Shown here piece by piece: positions 25,029-33,713 of a DNA stretch of 64,000 nucleotides. The notes under the pieces are model-generated. The model had not been told where the DNA came from, did not search any database, and saw only the letters and a list, made by a program, of their open reading frames with translations. The stretch is from Alphaproteobacteria bacterium. GTDB taxonomy: Bacteria; Myxococcota_A; UBA796; GCA-2862545. Position numbers and translations under genes: made by a program. The stretch covers positions 310,001-374,000 of the forward strand of contig JACKER010000009.1 of assembly GCA_020632925.1 (NCBI GenBank). The letters are read 5' to 3'. Within the stretch, counting starts at the first letter, position 1, and every line of letters starts with the position of its first letter.

Positions 25029-25592
25029 ATGTACTCCGTGTCCGACATCCGCAAGGGCCTCAAGGTCGAGATCGACAACCAGCCGTACGTCGTGATCGAC
25101 TTCCAGTTCGTCAAGCCCGGCAAGGGTCAGGCCTTCACCCGGACGAAGCTGAAGAACCTGATCACGGGGAACAACCTCGACCGCACCTTCAAGATCGTGG
25201 AGTCGCTGGCTCCCTGCGACGTGACCGACGTGAACATGCAGTTCATGTACGCGGACGCCGAGGGGTACAACTTCATGAACCTCGAGACCTACGACCAGGT
25301 CTCGCTCCCCGCCGAGGCCGTCGGCGACGCCAAGAACTGGCTGATCGACGAGATGCAGGTCAACGTGCTGTTCTACAAGGGCCGCGCGATCAACATCGAC
25401 CTGCCCAACTTCGTCGAGCTCGAGATCACGTACTGCGAGCCCGGCATCAAGGGGAACACCGCGACCGGCACGAACAAGCCGGCGACGCTGTCCACCGGCG
25501 CCATCGTCGGCGTGCCGCTCTTCGTCGAGCAGGGCGAGTGGATCAAGGTCGACACCCGCACCGGCGAGTACGTCGAGCGCGTCAAGCGGTAG
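25029..25592 (+). CDS. efp: translation elongation factor P
   Basis: 187-aa EF-P, three beta-barrel domains. The loop with the modified lysine is present near the N-terminus as KPGKGQAFTR (Lys at about position 33, as in E. coli Lys34). EF-P binds between the P and E sites of stalled ribosomes and restores peptide bond formation at proline runs. The ATG at 25029 begins MYSVSDIRKG, typical of the family. epmA follows 3 bases downstream, and epmB is divergent 92 bases away. A 187-residue length agrees with the family. Confidence 0.97.
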   Translation: MYSVSDIRKGLKVEIDNQPYVVIDFQFVKPGKGQAFTRTKLKNLITGNNLDRTFKIVESLAPCDVTDVNMQFMYADAEGYNFMNLETYDQVSLPAEAVGDAKNWLIDEMQVNVLFYKGRAINIDLPNFVELEITYCEPGIKGNTATGTNKPATLSTGAIVGVPLFVEQGEWIKVDTRTGEYVERVKR

Positions 25593-25595
25593 TCG

Positions 25596-26474
25596 GTGTC
25601 CCCCGACGGGATCCGCGCCAGGGCGAAGGTCCTCGGCGCCATGCGTCGCTGGTTCTCGGACCACGGGTACCTCGAGGTGCCCACGGCGGTGCTGGTCCCC
25701 TCCCCCGCCCTCGAGGAGCACCTGCACGCCATCCCGGCGGGCGGTGGGTTCCTTCGTACCAGCCCGGAGTTCGCGCTGAAGCGCGCCATGGCCTGCGGGC
25801 TCGGTCGGATCTACGAGATCGGGCCCTGCTTCCGCGACCGCGAGCACGGCGCCTGGCACCGGCGCGAGTTCACGATGTGCGAGTGGTACCGCGCGGGCGG
25901 CGAGCCGGAGGACGTGATGGACGAGGTCGAGAGCCTGGTCCGCGCGGCGGCGGCGGCGCTCGGCGTCCGTGAGCCCGGCCCCTGGCGGCGCACGACCGTC
26001 GCCACGCTCTTCGCCGAGCACGCCGGCCTCGACCTGACGCTCACCACGGCCCGCGACCTGTCGGGCGAAGACGAGAGCTGGGACGACGCCATGATGCGGC
26101 GCTTCGTCACCGACGTGGAGCCGGCGCTGCACGGAGCGGTCTTCGTCGCGGACTGGCCGGCCTCGCAGGCCGCGCTCGCCCGGGTGCGCGACGACCGCGC
26201 CTGGCCGGTGGCCACCCGCTTCGAGGCCTACATCGACGGCGTCGAGCTCGCCAATGCATTCCACGAGCTGCTGGACGCGGGCGAGCTGCGCGCGCGCTTC
26301 GAGGCCGCCAACCGCGCACGCGTCGACGCCGGCGAAGCACCCCACCCCGTCGACGAACGGTTGATCGGGGCGGTCGGCCGGATGCCGCGAACGACCGGGA
26401 TCGCGCTCGGCGTCGACCGTCTGGTGGCGGCCTTGATGTCGTGGGACGGGATCGGCGCCGGCCGCGTGGAGTAA
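25596..26474 (+). CDS. epmA: EF-P lysyltransferase EpmA (LysRS-like)
   Basis: 292 aa. It is a truncated class II lysyl-tRNA synthetase catalytic domain with no anticodon-binding domain, which is the EpmA/GenX/PoxA plan (E. coli 325 aa). FLRTSPEFALKR, CFRDREHGAWHRREFTMCEWYR (motif 2) and GIALGVDRLVAALM (motif 3) are visible. It activates beta-lysine and attaches it to EF-P. The GTG at 25596 lies 3 bases after the efp stop, so it is translated from the same message. Confidence 0.95.
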   Translation: MSPDGIRARAKVLGAMRRWFSDHGYLEVPTAVLVPSPALEEHLHAIPAGGGFLRTSPEFALKRAMACGLGRIYEIGPCFRDREHGAWHRREFTMCEWYRAGGEPEDVMDEVESLVRAAAAALGVREPGPWRRTTVATLFAEHAGLDLTLTTARDLSGEDESWDDAMMRRFVTDVEPALHGAVFVADWPASQAALARVRDDRAWPVATRFEAYIDGVELANAFHELLDAGELRARFEAANRARVDAGEAPHPVDERLIGAVGRMPRTTGIALGVDRLVAALMSWDGIGAGRVE

Positions 26475-26497
26475 AACGGCCGCTCGGGAGGATCGGC

Positions 26498-27223
26498 GTG
26501 GAGCTCGCGGGCAAGGTGGCGGTGGTGACCGGCGGCGGCCGGGGGATCGGCAAGGCGATCGCGCAGGAGCTGGCGCGAGGCGGCGCGAAGGTCGTCGTGA
26601 CCTGGGTGAGCGGCGCGGACGCCGCGCGCGCCGTGGCGGACGAGGTCGGTGGCGTGGCGGTGGAGGCCGACATCTCGACCACCGAGGGCTGCGAGGCCGT
26701 GGTGCGCGTGGCCGACGAGCTGGGTGGCGCCGACATCCTCGTGAACAACGCGGGCATGACGGCCGACGGGCTGATGCTGCGCATGAAGGACGACCAGTGG
26801 GACCGGGTGCTGGGCGTGAACGCGGGAGGTGCCTTCCGGATGAGCCGGGCGGTGCTGTCGGGGATGGCGAAGAAGCGCGCCGGGGTCATCGTGAACGTCG
26901 CCTCCGTCTCCGCGATCCGCGGGAACGCCGGCCAGGCAAACTACGCCGCGAGCAAGGCGGCCGTCCTCGCGCTCACCCGCTCGCTGGCGCTGGAGATGGC
27001 GCGGCGGAACATCCGGGTGAACGCCGTGGCTCCGGGCTTCGTAGCGACGGACATGACCTCGACGCTCAAGCCCGACCAGGTCGAGCAGGCCGTCGCCTCC
27101 ATCCCGCTCGGGCGGATGGGGCAGCCCGAGGACGTAGCTCCGATGGTACGATTCCTGTGCGGCCCCGGCGCCACCTACGTCACCGGCCAGGTCTTCGTGG
27201 TGGACGGCGGGCTGTCGGTGTAG
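26498..27223 (+). CDS. fabG: 3-oxoacyl-ACP reductase FabG (SDR)
   Basis: 241-aa short-chain dehydrogenase. The NAD(P)-binding GGGRGIGKA lies at residues about 12-20, NNAG in the middle, and the Ser-Tyr-Lys triad in NVASVSAIRGNAGQANYAASKA. VAPGFVATDMT is a FabG-type signature. It reduces 3-oxoacyl-ACP to 3-hydroxyacyl-ACP with NADPH. GTG 26498 follows GGGAGGA. It sits next to the EF-P set without an evident link; other SDR substrates cannot be excluded. Confidence 0.9.
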   Translation: MELAGKVAVVTGGGRGIGKAIAQELARGGAKVVVTWVSGADAARAVADEVGGVAVEADISTTEGCEAVVRVADELGGADILVNNAGMTADGLMLRMKDDQWDRVLGVNAGGAFRMSRAVLSGMAKKRAGVIVNVASVSAIRGNAGQANYAASKAAVLALTRSLALEMARRNIRVNAVAPGFVATDMTSTLKPDQVEQAVASIPLGRMGQPEDVAPMVRFLCGPGATYVTGQVFVVDGGLSV

Positions 27224-27225
27224 CG

Positions 27226-27732
27226 ATGTCGAACCCGAACGAGGAGCGCTTCTGGGCCTGGATCGAATCGGGCTGGACCACGGCATCCCCTCGCGTGCAG
27301 GCCGCCAGGAAGCGTCTGGCGGGCAACGATCCGGACGAGAACGACGCCGACGTCGTGAGCGGCGCCCTGCCCGAGGTGATCCGGCGGCTCGAGGAGGAGG
27401 CCTCGGCGGTCGACGCTCCGGCCCTGATCGCGCTGGACCGACAGCTCGAACGGAAGCTGTTCGACCTCGATCGCGCCGAGCTCCAGGACGTGACGGGCGG
27501 GAGCGACGACGGCTTCCTTTACGCCCGCGGCTTCGTCGTCGTGCTTGGGCGCGGCGTGTGGGAGGCCGTGAACCGGGACCCGGAGCGGGCCGTGCAGGAC
27601 GCGGAGTGCGCCGACGTCTGCTACCTCCCGCAGCGGGTGTACGAGCGCCGGTTCGGGTCGTACCCCGGCACGGCCTCGGGGCTGTCGCGGGAGAGTGGCT
27701 CCAACAGTGGCGGATGGCCGGAGGAGGACTGA
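27226..27732 (+). CDS. DUF4240-type protein
   Basis: 168 aa. ERFWAWIESG near the N-terminus, ALDRQLERKLFDLDRAELQDV and the later GFLYARGFVVVLGRGVWEAV follow the layout of DUF4240 proteins, which carry an F-W-x-L-I/L-D-type first helix and a GSDDGF motif. No catalytic function is known. The ATG at 27226 follows the fabG stop by 2 bases; the universal stress gene starts inside its stop (TGATG). Confidence 0.8.
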   Translation: MSNPNEERFWAWIESGWTTASPRVQAARKRLAGNDPDENDADVVSGALPEVIRRLEEEASAVDAPALIALDRQLERKLFDLDRAELQDVTGGSDDGFLYARGFVVVLGRGVWEAVNRDPERAVQDAECADVCYLPQRVYERRFGSYPGTASGLSRESGSNSGGWPEED

Positions 27733-28610
27733 TGCGCACGCTGTTGGCCGTCGACATCACGGAGGACACCGAGGACCTCGAGGACGTCCTGCGGCCGCTG
27801 TTGAAGCGGTTCGACGGCCCGGTCGACCTCCTCCACGTCGCGCGTCCGGCGTTGTTCGACGAGGCGGGTCCCGAGCTGCGCAAGCTCCTCGACGCCGCCG
27901 TGATCCAGCAGGATCGCGCCTGGCAGGAACGCCTGCGCCAGGTCCAGGCGTCGCTGGTGCCGGACGGCCGGCGTGGCGAGGTCCGCGTCGAGCGCGACCC
28001 GGGCGCGGCGGAGGCCATCGTCCGCGCCGCCGACGGACACGACCTGCTGGTCGTGGGCACGCACGGGCGCACCGGACCCGCGCGCGCCTGGGCGGGCTCG
28101 GTGGCGGAGCGCGTCGTCCGCAGCAGCCCGATCCCGGTGCTCGTGGCGCGCGGTCGCTCGAGGGGCCTCGGCCGGATGCTGCTCGCGGTCGACCTGTCCC
28201 CGAGCGCGCCCGAGGGCGAGGCGGACCGGGTGCTGGCGGCGGGGGCGGCGCACGGCGAGGCGATGGGGATGGTGGTGGACGTCCTCTACGTCCGGCCGCC
28301 GCCGGTGGTCCTGACGCCGGAGAGCGGGCTCGCGTGGCGGCACCTCGAGGAGGCGATGGAGGAGCTCGAGCGGTCCTCCAAGCGCCAGATCCGGCAACAC
28401 CTCGCGACCTGGCCCGAGAGCGTGGCCGGTGTGGCGCTGGTGGAGACCGGAGACATCGTGCGCACCGTGGTCGCGAAGGCCGACAGCTACGACGTCGTGA
28501 TGGTGGCCACCCACGGGCGGCGCGGTGTCGCGCGCATGTGGCTGGGCTCGGTCGCGGAGCGCGTGGTGCGGATGTGCGAGGCGCCCGTGCTCGTCGCGCC
28601 CGTCAGCTGA
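27732..28610 (+). CDS. tandem-domain universal stress protein
   Basis: 292 aa with two UspA domains. Each ends in the ATP-binding G-x2-G-x9-GS pattern: GTHGRTGPARAWAGSVAERVV in the first (about residues 114-134) and ATHGRRGVARMWLGSVAERVV in the second. It should bind ATP and act in general stress adaptation. Its ATG overlaps the DUF4240 gene stop by one base, and its end overlaps by 8 bases the convergent chorismate mutase. A run of fabG, DUF4240 and this gene is a probable operon. Confidence 0.93.
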   Translation: MRTLLAVDITEDTEDLEDVLRPLLKRFDGPVDLLHVARPALFDEAGPELRKLLDAAVIQQDRAWQERLRQVQASLVPDGRRGEVRVERDPGAAEAIVRAADGHDLLVVGTHGRTGPARAWAGSVAERVVRSSPIPVLVARGRSRGLGRMLLAVDLSPSAPEGEADRVLAAGAAHGEAMGMVVDVLYVRPPPVVLTPESGLAWRHLEEAMEELERSSKRQIRQHLATWPESVAGVALVETGDIVRTVVAKADSYDVVMVATHGRRGVARMWLGSVAERVVRMCEAPVLVAPVS

Positions 28611-28863
28611 GGCGGACGCCCAGCACCGCTCGTGCGACGTGCTCAGCGACGTCGGGCTCCAGTCCGAGCTCCGTGGCGCGCCGTCGCCACCGCTCGACCG
28701 TGAGCCGCTCGCGCTCCTCGTCCTTGAAGGCCAGCCCGTGCGCCGCCTTGAGCTCGGCGATGTCCCGCACCATCGCCGCCCGGCGGAACAGGGCGTCCAG
28801 GATCGTGTCGTCCAGCGACTCGAGCACCTCACGGGCACGCACCAGCTCGGAGGGCGCGCTCAC
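28603..28863 (-). CDS. AroQ-type chorismate mutase, stand-alone
   Basis: 86-aa all-helical protein with chorismate mutase (type II) features: AREVLESLDDTILDALFRRAAMVRDIAELKAAHGL and a later ERERLTVERWRRRA. It converts chorismate to prephenate at the start of phenylalanine/tyrosine synthesis; other domain partners (prephenate dehydratase or dehydrogenase) are absent. Its GTG overlaps the stop of the U32 gene (GTGA), so it is expressed with it. The reason for the pairing is unclear. Confidence 0.78.
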   Translation of the reverse strand: MSAPSELVRAREVLESLDDTILDALFRRAAMVRDIAELKAAHGLAFKDEERERLTVERWRRRATELGLEPDVAEHVARAVLGVRLS

Positions 28864-31313
28864 GCGAACACCCGCAGCGTGCCGCGCGTGACGCCGAACT
28901 GCTCGTGCGCGGCGACCCGGCGGCTCACCTCGTGCGGTGCCGCGCGCCCGGCCAGCAGGTCCGACCAGGCCGCGAGCACCGTCGCCGCCTCCTGGCCCGT
29001 CTCCCACACGAACTCGACCCGCAGTCGCCGCACCCCCGCCGCCACCAGCCGGAGCGCCGAGGTCGGGGCGCAGGACGCGCGCGCGTCGAAGACGGTGTTC
29101 CGGCAGCCGACGTCGACCACGACGGGGTGATCGAGGCCGTCGCGGTCGCGCAGCGCGACCCGGTGCTGCTCGCAGGGGCGACCACAGGAGCGGAAGTCCG
29201 CTCCCTCGCTCAGGGTGTGGGCGACCACGCAGTGCTCCGTGTGGAAGGTGGGGACGTGGTGGTGGACGACCACGGTGACCCGCTCGGCGGGCAGCGCCGC
29301 GAGCATGGCCAACAGCTGGGTCTCGTCCAGATCGTGCGCCGCGGTCACCGTGTCGCAGCCGATGGCGAGCAGGTGCTGGGCGGTGACCGAGTTCGTGACG
29401 TTGAGCGAGAAGTCGCCGTGCACCACGGGGCGTTGGCCGTCCGGCAGCCCGGCGAACGTCTCGAGCCCACCCCAGTGGCGCACCAGCACCGCGTCCGGTG
29501 CGAGCCGCCGGAGGTGGTCGTCGTACCCCTCCTCCCCCGGCTTCTGGACGCGGGTCGTCGCCAGCGTGACCCGCAGCCCGGCGTCCCGCGCGCGGCGCAC
29601 CGCGTGGATCAGGCCGACGCGCTCCATCCAGTCGAGCTCGACCTCCGGCAGCCCGGCGGCGATCACCGCGTCGAGCTGCTCGTCGGTGCGGCACAGCGGC
29701 ACGATCGTCGCCTGCGACGGCGGCACCCAGGCCCGGCGGGGGGCGAGCGCCCGTGCGTCCGCCACCACGCGCTCGGCGGCGGGTCGCGGGTCGACCGTGT
29801 GTCCGCGGTGGACCCAGGCACGCTCGCAGGCCGCGACCAACGCCCGCCGGAGCTCCTTGAGGGCGGACGGCGGAGCGAACAGGCCCGGCCGCAGCTCGTC
29901 CGTGACGATGTCCGCCGTGCGCAGCGACGTGCCGCCCATCGCTCCGAGTTTCTCTCGCAGCAACGCCACGTCCAGCGCCCTGATGTGCGAACGCTCGAGC
30001 ATCGGACCGGACACGGTGACCGGCGATCCCTGGTCGCTGGTGGCGGTCACGCGGAGCGGCTCGCCCTCGGCCCCGGCGACGTGCAGCGTGACGGCGATCC
30101 GGCCTTCCGGCGGGCGGGCGGACGCGCGCTGAGCCTCGCGATCCAGCCTCCCGTCGCCCGACAGCCACACCCGGTGGCCGGGACGGACGGCGGACAGGTC
30201 GATCGGGCCGAAGCCCAGCCAGAACCCGTCCGGCGTGGGCTCCACGTCGTACAGCGGACCGCCCGGCTCGGTATCCTCGGGACGTCCGAGATCGAAGCCC
30301 ACGCCCATCCCCGGCTCGGGCGGCAGCGTCCCCTCGGCGACCACACGCACCCGCCCGCGACCGAGCTCCGCCACCCGCCCGAGCAGCACGCCGCGGTGCT
30401 TGGGGAAGCGCCCCTGCACGAGGTGTTGGTGGTCCGCGCCGCGGAGGAAGCCCTCGGAGAAGCCGCGTGAGTAGGTCAGCCCCATCCGCGCGCGCTCGTC
30501 CGAGTCGGTGTTCCCCTCGAGCGCCTGCGCGTACGCCCGGACGGTGGTGTGGACATAGGCCGGGCCCTTGAGGCGCCCCTCGATCTTGAGGCTGGCGACG
30601 CCGATCCGCGCGAGCTCGCCGACCGCGTCCACGCCAGCGAGATCCAGCGGCGACAGGAGGTAGCGCACGTCGCCGAGCGGCCGTTGCACGCCGTCCACCA
30701 CCAGATCGTACGGGAGCCGGCAGCTCTGTGCGCACTGCCCGCGGTTGGCGGAGCGGCCGCCCCACGCCTCGCTCGTCAGGCACTGTCCCGACCAGGACAT
30801 GCACAGGGCGCCGTGCACGAACACCTCGAGCGGGACGCTGCTGCCCGCCGCGAAGCGGCCGATCTCGTCGAGCGAGAGCTCCCGCGGCACGACGATCCTC
30901 GTCACGCCGAGGCGCTCGGCGAAGCGCGCACCCTCGGGGCTGCTGATCGTCATCTGCGTCGAGGCGTGCACCTCGAGCGTGGGCGCCAGCGCCCGGGCCA
31001 GGAGCGCGACCGCGGGGTCCTGCACGATCAGCGCGTCCACGCCGGCCTCTGCCGCCGCGCGCACGAAGCCCTCGACCACCGGCAGCTCGTGCTCGAAGAC
31101 CAGCGTGTTGAGCGTGAGGTACGCCTTCGCGCCGGCAGCGTGGATCCGCGCCGTCAGCTCCGGCAACCGCGCGACCGAGAAGTTGGCCGCGCGCGCGCGC
31201 GCGTTGAGCCCCTCGTCGAGCCCGAAGTAGACCGCGTCCGCGCCGGCGGCCAGCGCGGCGGCGAGGGAGGCGTCGTCGCCCGCGGGGGCGAGGATCTCGG
31301 GTCGGTGGGCCAC
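28860..31313 (-). CDS. U32 family peptidase-like protein (RlhA/TrhP type)
   Basis: 817 aa. The N-terminal 300 residues are a U32 domain: RPEILAPAGDDASLAAALAAGADAVYFGL at the start, and EVFVHGALCMSWSGQCLTS, the family signature, with GQCAQSCRLPY after it. A DUF3656-like middle follows, then a C-terminal domain with four to six conserved cysteines. E. coli relatives hydroxylate rRNA cytidine (RlhA) or tRNA uridine (TrhP) rather than cut peptides. The GTG at 31313 places the start four residues before PEILAPAG, as in family members. Longer upstream starts would overlap the divergent serine hydrolase. Confidence 0.88.
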   Translation of the reverse strand: MAHRPEILAPAGDDASLAAALAAGADAVYFGLDEGLNARARAANFSVARLPELTARIHAAGAKAYLTLNTLVFEHELPVVEGFVRAAAEAGVDALIVQDPAVALLARALAPTLEVHASTQMTISSPEGARFAERLGVTRIVVPRELSLDEIGRFAAGSSVPLEVFVHGALCMSWSGQCLTSEAWGGRSANRGQCAQSCRLPYDLVVDGVQRPLGDVRYLLSPLDLAGVDAVGELARIGVASLKIEGRLKGPAYVHTTVRAYAQALEGNTDSDERARMGLTYSRGFSEGFLRGADHQHLVQGRFPKHRGVLLGRVAELGRGRVRVVAEGTLPPEPGMGVGFDLGRPEDTEPGGPLYDVEPTPDGFWLGFGPIDLSAVRPGHRVWLSGDGRLDREAQRASARPPEGRIAVTLHVAGAEGEPLRVTATSDQGSPVTVSGPMLERSHIRALDVALLREKLGAMGGTSLRTADIVTDELRPGLFAPPSALKELRRALVAACERAWVHRGHTVDPRPAAERVVADARALAPRRAWVPPSQATIVPLCRTDEQLDAVIAAGLPEVELDWMERVGLIHAVRRARDAGLRVTLATTRVQKPGEEGYDDHLRRLAPDAVLVRHWGGLETFAGLPDGQRPVVHGDFSLNVTNSVTAQHLLAIGCDTVTAAHDLDETQLLAMLAALPAERVTVVVHHHVPTFHTEHCVVAHTLSEGADFRSCGRPCEQHRVALRDRDGLDHPVVVDVGCRNTVFDARASCAPTSALRLVAAGVRRLRVEFVWETGQEAATVLAAWSDLLAGRAAPHEVSRRVAAHEQFGVTRGTLRVFA

Positions 31314-31362
31314 GTCGCCCCGTACCACGGCGCGGGCGCGAGGGCGCAGTAGGATGCCCGCC

Positions 31363-32742
31363 ATGGACACCTGCGACACCGCCCCCGACCTCTCCTCCGG
31401 CTGGGAGGAGGCCCCGCTGCCCGACAGCCCGGAGCTCACCGAGCTGCTCGACTGGCTCTTCCCCGAGCGCACCCGCAAGGAGGACAAGCAGCGTGCGGGC
31501 GTGCGCACGGACGGCATCGTGGTCGTGCACCACGGCCGCATCGTGCTCGAGCGCTATGGCCCGGGCTGGGACGCCGATCGTCGGCACCTCGCGTGGTCGA
31601 TGAGCAAGACCTTCACGCTGGCGACCGCCGGGATCGCCGTCCGCGAGGGGTTGTTGTCGCTCGACGACACGCCCTGCGACCACGGCGTGAGCGCCAGCGG
31701 GCCGGGCTGCGACGTGCCGCTGCGCGACTGGCTCTCGATGAGCAGCGGGCTCGCCTGGCGGGAGACCTACGAGGGCTCCTCCCCCACGACCTCCTCGGTC
31801 CTCGCGATGCTCTATGGGGAGGAGGGCGCGGACATGGCCTCCTTCGTCGCGAGCCACCCCGGTCAGGAGCCGCCGGGCACGACCTGGCGCTACTCCTCGG
31901 GCGACACGAACGTCGCGGCGGCGATGGTCGGCCACGCGCTGGCGCCCGCGCACGGCGACCACTGGCCCTGGGAGGTGCTGTTCGAACCGATCGGCATGTC
32001 CTCGGCCGTCTGGGAGCGCGATCCGAGCGGCACCTACGTCGGCTCCTCCTACGTCTGGGCCACCCCGCGCGACTTCGCCCGCTTCGGCGAGCTGTTGCTG
32101 CACGACGGGTGCGCCGGCGGTGAGCGCTTGCTGCCCGAAGGCTTCCTGGACTGGGCGACCGAGGTCACCGACGGCCTGAAGAACAAGCCGCTGGACCGCG
32201 ATCCGGGGGACGTCCAGGGCCGTCAGATCTGGCTGAACCGCACGGTCCCGGAGATCGGCCAGATCGAGCGCCCGTGGCCCGCCGCCCCCGAGGAGGCGTT
32301 CGCCGCCCAGGGTCACTGGAAGCAGGCGATCACGGTGATCCCGTCGATGGATCTCGTGATCGCGCGGCTCGGCGACGACCGCGACGGGACGTACACCCAG
32401 GCCGAGCTGCTCTCCCGGCTGCTCCCGCTGCTGGGCGCGGAGCGCGTGCCCTACGTCCGCCATCCGAAGCCCGAGCCTGCACCCGCCGGCGACGCGGAGC
32501 CCTATGGAACGCCCCTGCTCCGCCTGGGGAGCTCGTTCGCAGCCAAGGAGGCGTGCTCCTGCGTGTTCGTGGCCGGGCGCGACGAGAGGTCGTGCGCGGC
32601 GTGGGTGAAGGTCCAGCCCGCGGTCGCCCACTTCCGCGTGGACGAGAAGCACCATCGGGTGATCGGGCACGCGCTGGGCCTGGCGCGGGCAGAGGCGCGG
32701 TGGATCGACGAGCAGACCGGCTGCCAGCTCGTCAGGGAGTGA
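31363..32742 (+). CDS. serine hydrolase, beta-lactamase / NylB-like
   Basis: 459 aa. The class-C-type nucleophile motif S-x-x-K is in HLAWSMSKTFTLATAG, followed by WRYSSGDTNVAA (Tyr-Ser pair) and a late GHWKQAITVIPSMDLVIARLG. This arrangement is closest to 6-aminohexanoate-dimer hydrolase (NylB) and similar esterase-like serine hydrolases. There is no signal peptide, so it looks cytoplasmic. Its substrate is unknown. ATG 31363 was chosen because AGGA lies 8 bases upstream; a second ATG at 31354 would add three residues. It converges with, and overlaps by 11 bases, the ADP-ribosylglycohydrolase. Confidence 0.88.
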   Translation: MDTCDTAPDLSSGWEEAPLPDSPELTELLDWLFPERTRKEDKQRAGVRTDGIVVVHHGRIVLERYGPGWDADRRHLAWSMSKTFTLATAGIAVREGLLSLDDTPCDHGVSASGPGCDVPLRDWLSMSSGLAWRETYEGSSPTTSSVLAMLYGEEGADMASFVASHPGQEPPGTTWRYSSGDTNVAAAMVGHALAPAHGDHWPWEVLFEPIGMSSAVWERDPSGTYVGSSYVWATPRDFARFGELLLHDGCAGGERLLPEGFLDWATEVTDGLKNKPLDRDPGDVQGRQIWLNRTVPEIGQIERPWPAAPEEAFAAQGHWKQAITVIPSMDLVIARLGDDRDGTYTQAELLSRLLPLLGAERVPYVRHPKPEPAPAGDAEPYGTPLLRLGSSFAAKEACSCVFVAGRDERSCAAWVKVQPAVAHFRVDEKHHRVIGHALGLARAEARWIDEQTGCQLVRE

Positions 32743-33634
32743 GGCGCTCGAGCAGGGCGTCGACGAGGGCGCGCCCCTGCAGGGCCGCGAGCCAGCGCTC
32801 CGGGATGCCCGCCACGCCGTCGCGCACGCCGGCCAGACCGCCGGCCACGCAGGCGCTGGTGTCGGTGTCGAGCCCCCAGGCGATCGCGCGGCGCACGACG
32901 CCCTCGAAGGTCGGCTCGGCCAGCGCGTCCCGAGCGACGTGCAGCGTGTCCACGACGTAGCCGCTGCCGCGGAGCGCGGTGAAGCCGACGATCAGGTCCA
33001 GCTCCGCCCGCTCGTCGCGCCCCAGCGTGCCGCCGACCACGGAGACCGCCCGCCCGAAGGGATCGGCGTCACCGGCGGCGAGGTACCGCGCCCAGAGGGT
33101 GTCGATCGCACAGCAGAGCTGGCTGCGGACGTGGCCGTGCGTGACCAGGGACTGCGCGCGCGACAGGGCCACGAGCTCGAGGTCGTCGCCCGTGTGCCAC
33201 AGCGCCAGCGGCAGCACCCGCATCAGCGAGCCGTTGCCGTTGTCCCGCTCGCCGCGCGGTCCCGCCTGATCCGCAGACATCCCGCGCTCCAGGCGGTGCA
33301 GCGCGGTCGTCGTCTGGTTGCCGATGTCGAAGGCCCGCCCGTCGGGGGTGAAGGCGCCCTCGTGCCACCAGGCGATCAGCCGCCTCGCGAAGGCCGGCGC
33401 GTCCCAGCCGCCCTCGGTCAGCAGGGTGTCGAGGAGCGCCAGCGCGTGCGCGCCGTCGTCGCTCCAGGTGCCGGCAGGTGTGCCGAGATGCGACCGCCGG
33501 AAGCCCTCGGGCGGGTCCATCTCGATCCGCTCGCGCGGCGGCAGGTTGGCGGGATCGTGGAACTCGTAGGGCACGCCGAGCGCGTCGCCCACCAACAACC
33601 CGAGCAGCCCCCCGACGCGTTGTTCGCGGTCCAT
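32732..33634 (-). CDS. ADP-ribosylglycohydrolase (DraG family)
   Basis: 300 aa. Metal-binding residues of the DraG/ARH family are visible: TWSDDG near the N-terminus and GLDTDTSACVAGGLAG near the C-terminus. GLLVGDALGVPYEF is the family N-terminal motif. It would remove ADP-ribose from protein or nucleic acid targets, which are not evident. The ATG at 33634 has a G-rich ribosome site. It is divergent, 79 bases, from the Ada-AlkA fusion gene, suggesting a possible link to DNA damage or modification. Confidence 0.9.
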   Translation of the reverse strand: MDREQRVGGLLGLLVGDALGVPYEFHDPANLPPRERIEMDPPEGFRRSHLGTPAGTWSDDGAHALALLDTLLTEGGWDAPAFARRLIAWWHEGAFTPDGRAFDIGNQTTTALHRLERGMSADQAGPRGERDNGNGSLMRVLPLALWHTGDDLELVALSRAQSLVTHGHVRSQLCCAIDTLWARYLAAGDADPFGRAVSVVGGTLGRDERAELDLIVGFTALRGSGYVVDTLHVARDALAEPTFEGVVRRAIAWGLDTDTSACVAGGLAGVRDGVAGIPERWLAALQGRALVDALLERLTP

Positions 33635-33713
33635 CTCGCCCCCCCTCTCGCATCGTACGACGACGTCCGATTTCCGCCGCCGACCTGCTCGGTCCAGCGG
33701 TACCTTCCTGTCC

